The position numbers and the translations under genes were made by a program. 6,676 nt of DNA, from positions 1 to 6,676 of the forward strand of contig CAMHCZ010000103.1 in assembly GCA_946183755.1 (NCBI GenBank), read 5' to 3'. This DNA comes from an uncultured bacterium. Lineage in GTDB: Bacteria; Bacteroidota; Bacteroidia; Bacteroidales; Paludibacteraceae. Position 1 is the stretch's first letter. Each line of letters opens with the position of its first letter. Below, piece by piece: positions 4,332-6,676 of this stretch. The notes under the pieces are model-generated. The model saw nothing but the letters and a program-made list of their open reading frames with translations. It was not told the DNA's origin and did no database searches.

Positions 4332-6584
4332 TCAATTGCCTCTTGTCACGCTTGTCACGCCCTTGATGTTGGCAATTTGGCGTGTGAGGTTCTCGAAGTC
4401 CTTAAGGTCGCTGACGAGCACTGTCACCATGCCGTTGAACACGCCGTCCTTGGAATCGACGGAGATGGAGCGCAGCGTCAGTTTATCGCTTTTCTGTATG
4501 AGCGATGTGATGTAGGTGACGATGCCAATGTCGTCCTTGCCCACGATGTGCAGCGTGACGGGGTACTGGCTGCCGCCTTTGCCCGACCATTTGGCGCGCA
4601 CGATTCTGTAGCCGAACTTGCTTATGAGCTGCGGCGCGTTAGGGCAGTCCATGCGGTGTATTTTTATGCCGCCCGTAGCCGACACGAATCCGAAAACCTT
4701 GTCGCCGTAGATAGGGTTGCAGCACTTTGCCAGCTTGTATTCGATGCCGGTCAGGTCCTTGTCGATGACCAGGACGTCGTCGTTGCCTTTGCCCACTCCG
4801 ACTTCGTCGTTCAGGTTGGTCTCGCTTGTGAAGTTGCCGGCGCTCTTGTTCTCCGGGTTGTCTAAGTATTCGGTCTCTTTCTTGTGTTCAGCCAGCAGCA
4901 AGTCCCTGAACTGCTGCATGTTCACCTTCTCCTGCGCCACGCCTTGATAGAACTCGGTCACGGTTTTGTATCCGAGTTTCTTCATCGAGCGCATTATCTC
5001 GCCTTCCGAATACTCGATTTTCCAGTTCTTCAGCTTTCTGTCTAATATTTCCTTGCCGGCGTCGGCGTCCTTGGACTCAATGTCCTTGAGCACCTGCTTG
5101 ATTTTCGTCTTCGCCTTTCCGGTTACGACAACATCCAGCCAGCTTGCTTTTGGCTGCTGGTTTTGGCTTGTGATTATCTCCACCTGGTCGCCGTTGTTCA
5201 GCACATGTCTTATAGGCACGTTCTTGCCGTTGACTTTCGCTCCGATGCATTGGCATCCCACGGCGGAGTGTATGTTGAAGGCGAAGTCCAGCACCGTAGA
5301 GCCTTGCTTCAGTTTCTTCAGTTCTCCGTTAGGCGTGAATACGAACACATCGTCGTCGTAGAGGTCGAGTTTGAAGTCATCAACGAAGTCCGCCGCGTTG
5401 TTCTCCGGATTCTCCAGTATCTCGCGCAGATTCTTGAGCCATTCGTCCATGCCTTGCTCGCTCTTTATGCCCTTGTATTTCCAGTGCGCGGCAAGTCCTT
5501 TCTCGGCTATCTCGTCCATTCTCTTGGTCCTTATCTGCACTTCCACCCACTTTCCTTCTGGTCCCATCACTGTGGTGTGGAGGCTCTCGTATCCGTTGGA
5601 TTTCGGTATGGACAGCCAGTCGCGCAGTCTTTTAGGGTTAGGCTGGTATTTGTCGGTGACGATGGAGTAAACCTGCCAGCACTCGGCTTTTTCTTTCTCG
5701 AGTTTGCTGTTGAGTATCACACGAATGGCGAATATGTCATAGATATTCTCGAACGGTGTGCCTTTCTTCTTTATCTTGTTCCAGATGCTGTACACAGACT
5801 TTGTTCTTCCCTTTATCTCGAAGTCCAGTCCGGCATCCTCGAGCTGCTTTTTCAGCGGCGCAATGAAGTCGGCTATGTACTTGTTTCTCGCGTCCTTGGT
5901 CTCTTTGAGTTTACGCTCGATGTCGAAGTAAATGTCGGGCGAAATCCACCTCAGGCTCAGGTCCTCGAGTTCGGTCTTGAGCTTATAAAGTCCCATTCTG
6001 TGCGCCATAGGGGCGTAGAGGTAAGCCGATTCGCGTGCTATCTTCTGCTGGTGCTCCTCGTCGAACTTCTCAAGGTTGCGCATTATGTAAACATGCTCTG
6101 CTATGAGTATGAAGACCACTCGTATGTCTTCGGCGAATGTGAGCAGCAGCTTTCTGAAGTTCTCGGTCTCCACCGCCACGTTCTTCTGGTACAGCTCGTT
6201 GGCTTTGACCAGTCCGCGCACGATGACCGCCACGTCCTTGCCGTACTTTTTCTCTATCTCGTCCTCTTTAATTACGCCGTTGGTCAAGGCGTCGTAGGCG
6301 AAAACACTCAGCACTGTGGCTTTGCCCATGCCTATCTCGCTCACGGTCAGGTATATCGTGTTCAGGTCCTTGACGATAGGGTTCAGCACCTCGTCGTTCC
6401 TTTCGCCAGACAGTGAGTTTTCTCTCCAGTCGGATTCTCTCTTCTTGACGACGGCGCGGAACATCTCCTTGGCGTTCTTTCTGTCGTCGGCTGTGAGCTG
6501 GTCGCTGGTCTCGTACATTATCTTGCGGTAAAGACTCAGCATCTCGATCAGTTCTTCTCTTGTGAAATAATTCTCTTTCTCCAT
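4332..6584 (-). CDS. relA: RelA/SpoT-family (p)ppGpp synthetase with degenerate hydrolase site
   Basis: This 750-residue protein is a full-length long RSH enzyme that makes (p)ppGpp from ATP and GDP/GTP in the stringent response. Domains: a pseudo-HD hydrolase (about 40-200); a synthetase (about 240-370) with GRTKSVYSIWNK (259-270), the catalytic Asp in IYDIFAIRV (D283), NGYESLHTT (330-338) and WVEVQIRT (346-353; E348); TGS (about 410-472); a helical region; a zinc-finger-like domain with C621, C622, H643, C647; and a C-terminal ACT domain (about 674-748). The hydrolase signature HDxxED reads YDALTN (97-102), the N-terminal His of the site is not found, and the later catalytic Asp of the LADRLHNMR segment is Glu (IAEHVYIMR, 161-169). 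Hydrolysis is therefore unlikely, while the synthetase residues look intact, so relA is a better name than spoT or rel. The charged motif before the GTP-binding loop is R-L-R-D (319-322). The ATG at 6584 is fixed by a strong Shine-Dalgarno. A terminator follows the stop. Confidence 0.93.
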   Translation of the reverse strand: MEKENYFTREELIEMLSLYRKIMYETSDQLTADDRKNAKEMFRAVVKKRESDWRENSLSGERNDEVLNPIVKDLNTIYLTVSEIGMGKATVLSVFAYDALTNGVIKEDEIEKKYGKDVAVIVRGLVKANELYQKNVAVETENFRKLLLTFAEDIRVVFILIAEHVYIMRNLEKFDEEHQQKIARESAYLYAPMAHRMGLYKLKTELEDLSLRWISPDIYFDIERKLKETKDARNKYIADFIAPLKKQLEDAGLDFEIKGRTKSVYSIWNKIKKKGTPFENIYDIFAIRVILNSKLEKEKAECWQVYSIVTDKYQPNPKRLRDWLSIPKSNGYESLHTTVMGPEGKWVEVQIRTKRMDEIAEKGLAAHWKYKGIKSEQGMDEWLKNLREILENPENNAADFVDDFKLDLYDDDVFVFTPNGELKKLKQGSTVLDFAFNIHSAVGCQCIGAKVNGKNVPIRHVLNNGDQVEIITSQNQQPKASWLDVVVTGKAKTKIKQVLKDIESKDADAGKEILDRKLKNWKIEYSEGEIMRSMKKLGYKTVTEFYQGVAQEKVNMQQFRDLLLAEHKKETEYLDNPENKSAGNFTSETNLNDEVGVGKGNDDVLVIDKDLTGIEYKLAKCCNPIYGDKVFGFVSATGGIKIHRMDCPNAPQLISKFGYRIVRAKWSGKGGSQYPVTLHIVGKDDIGIVTYITSLIQKSDKLTLRSISVDSKDGVFNGMVTVLVSDLKDFENLTRQIANIKGVTSVTRGN

Positions 6585-6589
6585 GTTTT

Positions 6590-6597
6590 ACCTCCTT
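6590..6597 (-). promoter_or_regulatory. Perfect Shine-Dalgarno upstream of relA
   Basis: AAGGAGGT (6597-6590 on the minus strand) is fully complementary to the ACCTCCTT end of 16S rRNA and stands five bases before the ATG at 6584. None of the other starts in this window has such a site, and Bacteroidota seldom depend on them. It settles the relA start and suggests efficient initiation. Confidence 0.8.
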
Positions 6598-6631
6598 TTT
6601 TGGCTGTTAGGCAATGAGATTCAGCAAAAAG

Positions 6632-6662
6632 CAAAGGTAGTGAGGTAATTCAACTATTACAA
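6632..6662 (-). promoter_or_regulatory. relA promoter, consensus Bacteroidota type
   Basis: On the minus strand TTG (6662-6660) and TACCTTTG (6639-6632) are separated by exactly 20 nt, matching the TTG / TAnnTTTG consensus of the Bacteroidota primary sigma factor in both boxes and spacing. Transcription would start near 6626, giving a leader of roughly 40 nt before the relA ATG. It is the best promoter match in the window. Confidence 0.75.
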
Positions 6663-6676
6663 GCGTGTGGTGTATG

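Noticed and set aside
4326..4865. Plus-strand frame of 179 codons at the relA 3' end
   Set aside because: It is antisense to the zinc-finger and ACT domains of relA, with low-complexity Val/Ala/His-rich translation and no recognisable motif.
5163..6416. A 417-codon open frame on the plus strand opposite relA
   Set aside because: It lies wholly antisense to a gene with unmistakable domains, and its translation shows no domain, only mirror composition. It arises because the relA codons rarely create stops in that antisense frame.

Overview
The window looks like chromosomal DNA from a member of the Bacteroidota, most probably the order Bacteroidales. The reasons are: ssb next to a GldE-type CNNM/CBS protein, an outer-membrane barrel protein with a Bacteroidota-style signal peptide, promoter boxes of the TAnnTTTG type (with TTG about 20 nt upstream in the best case), A/T-rich leaders mostly without Shine-Dalgarno sequences, and a long RelA/SpoT protein typical of that group. 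I see no mobile element, CRISPR array, tRNA or rRNA. The genes are densely packed and mostly housekeeping.

Layout, left to right. A minus-strand pair fills the first 1.77 kb: ssb (1372-1767) followed downstream by gldE (1290 down to the left edge, lacking only its last few codons). A hairpin with a T-run lies between them and may attenuate gldE. A 125-bp divergent promoter region (1768-1892) separates ssb from a plus-strand pair: menA (1893-2858, menaquinone biosynthesis prenyltransferase) and, 18 bp later, a small outer-membrane beta-barrel protein (2877-3524). A bidirectional terminator (3545-3580) ends this pair and also closes the converging minus-strand block. That block is a relA-type (p)ppGpp synthetase (6584-4332) followed by an unrecognised four-helix membrane protein (4253-3597). 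The terminator of relA overlaps the probable promoter of the membrane protein. The right 92 bp hold the relA promoter and leader.

Functionally, menA serves anaerobic respiration (menaquinone), ssb serves DNA replication and repair, gldE is an inner-membrane protein tied in gliding relatives to motility and type IX secretion, and relA makes the stringent-response alarmone. Nothing ties them into one pathway. The most informative departures from the norm are: an RSH protein whose HD hydrolase site has decayed (HDxxED to YDxxTN) while its synthetase keeps an R-x-R-D motif resembling that of bifunctional enzymes; an SSB without the acidic DDLPF-like tip; a menA transcript that may be leaderless; and a perfect Shine-Dalgarno on relA in a group that rarely uses them. 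I found no convincing new multi-gene system in this window.
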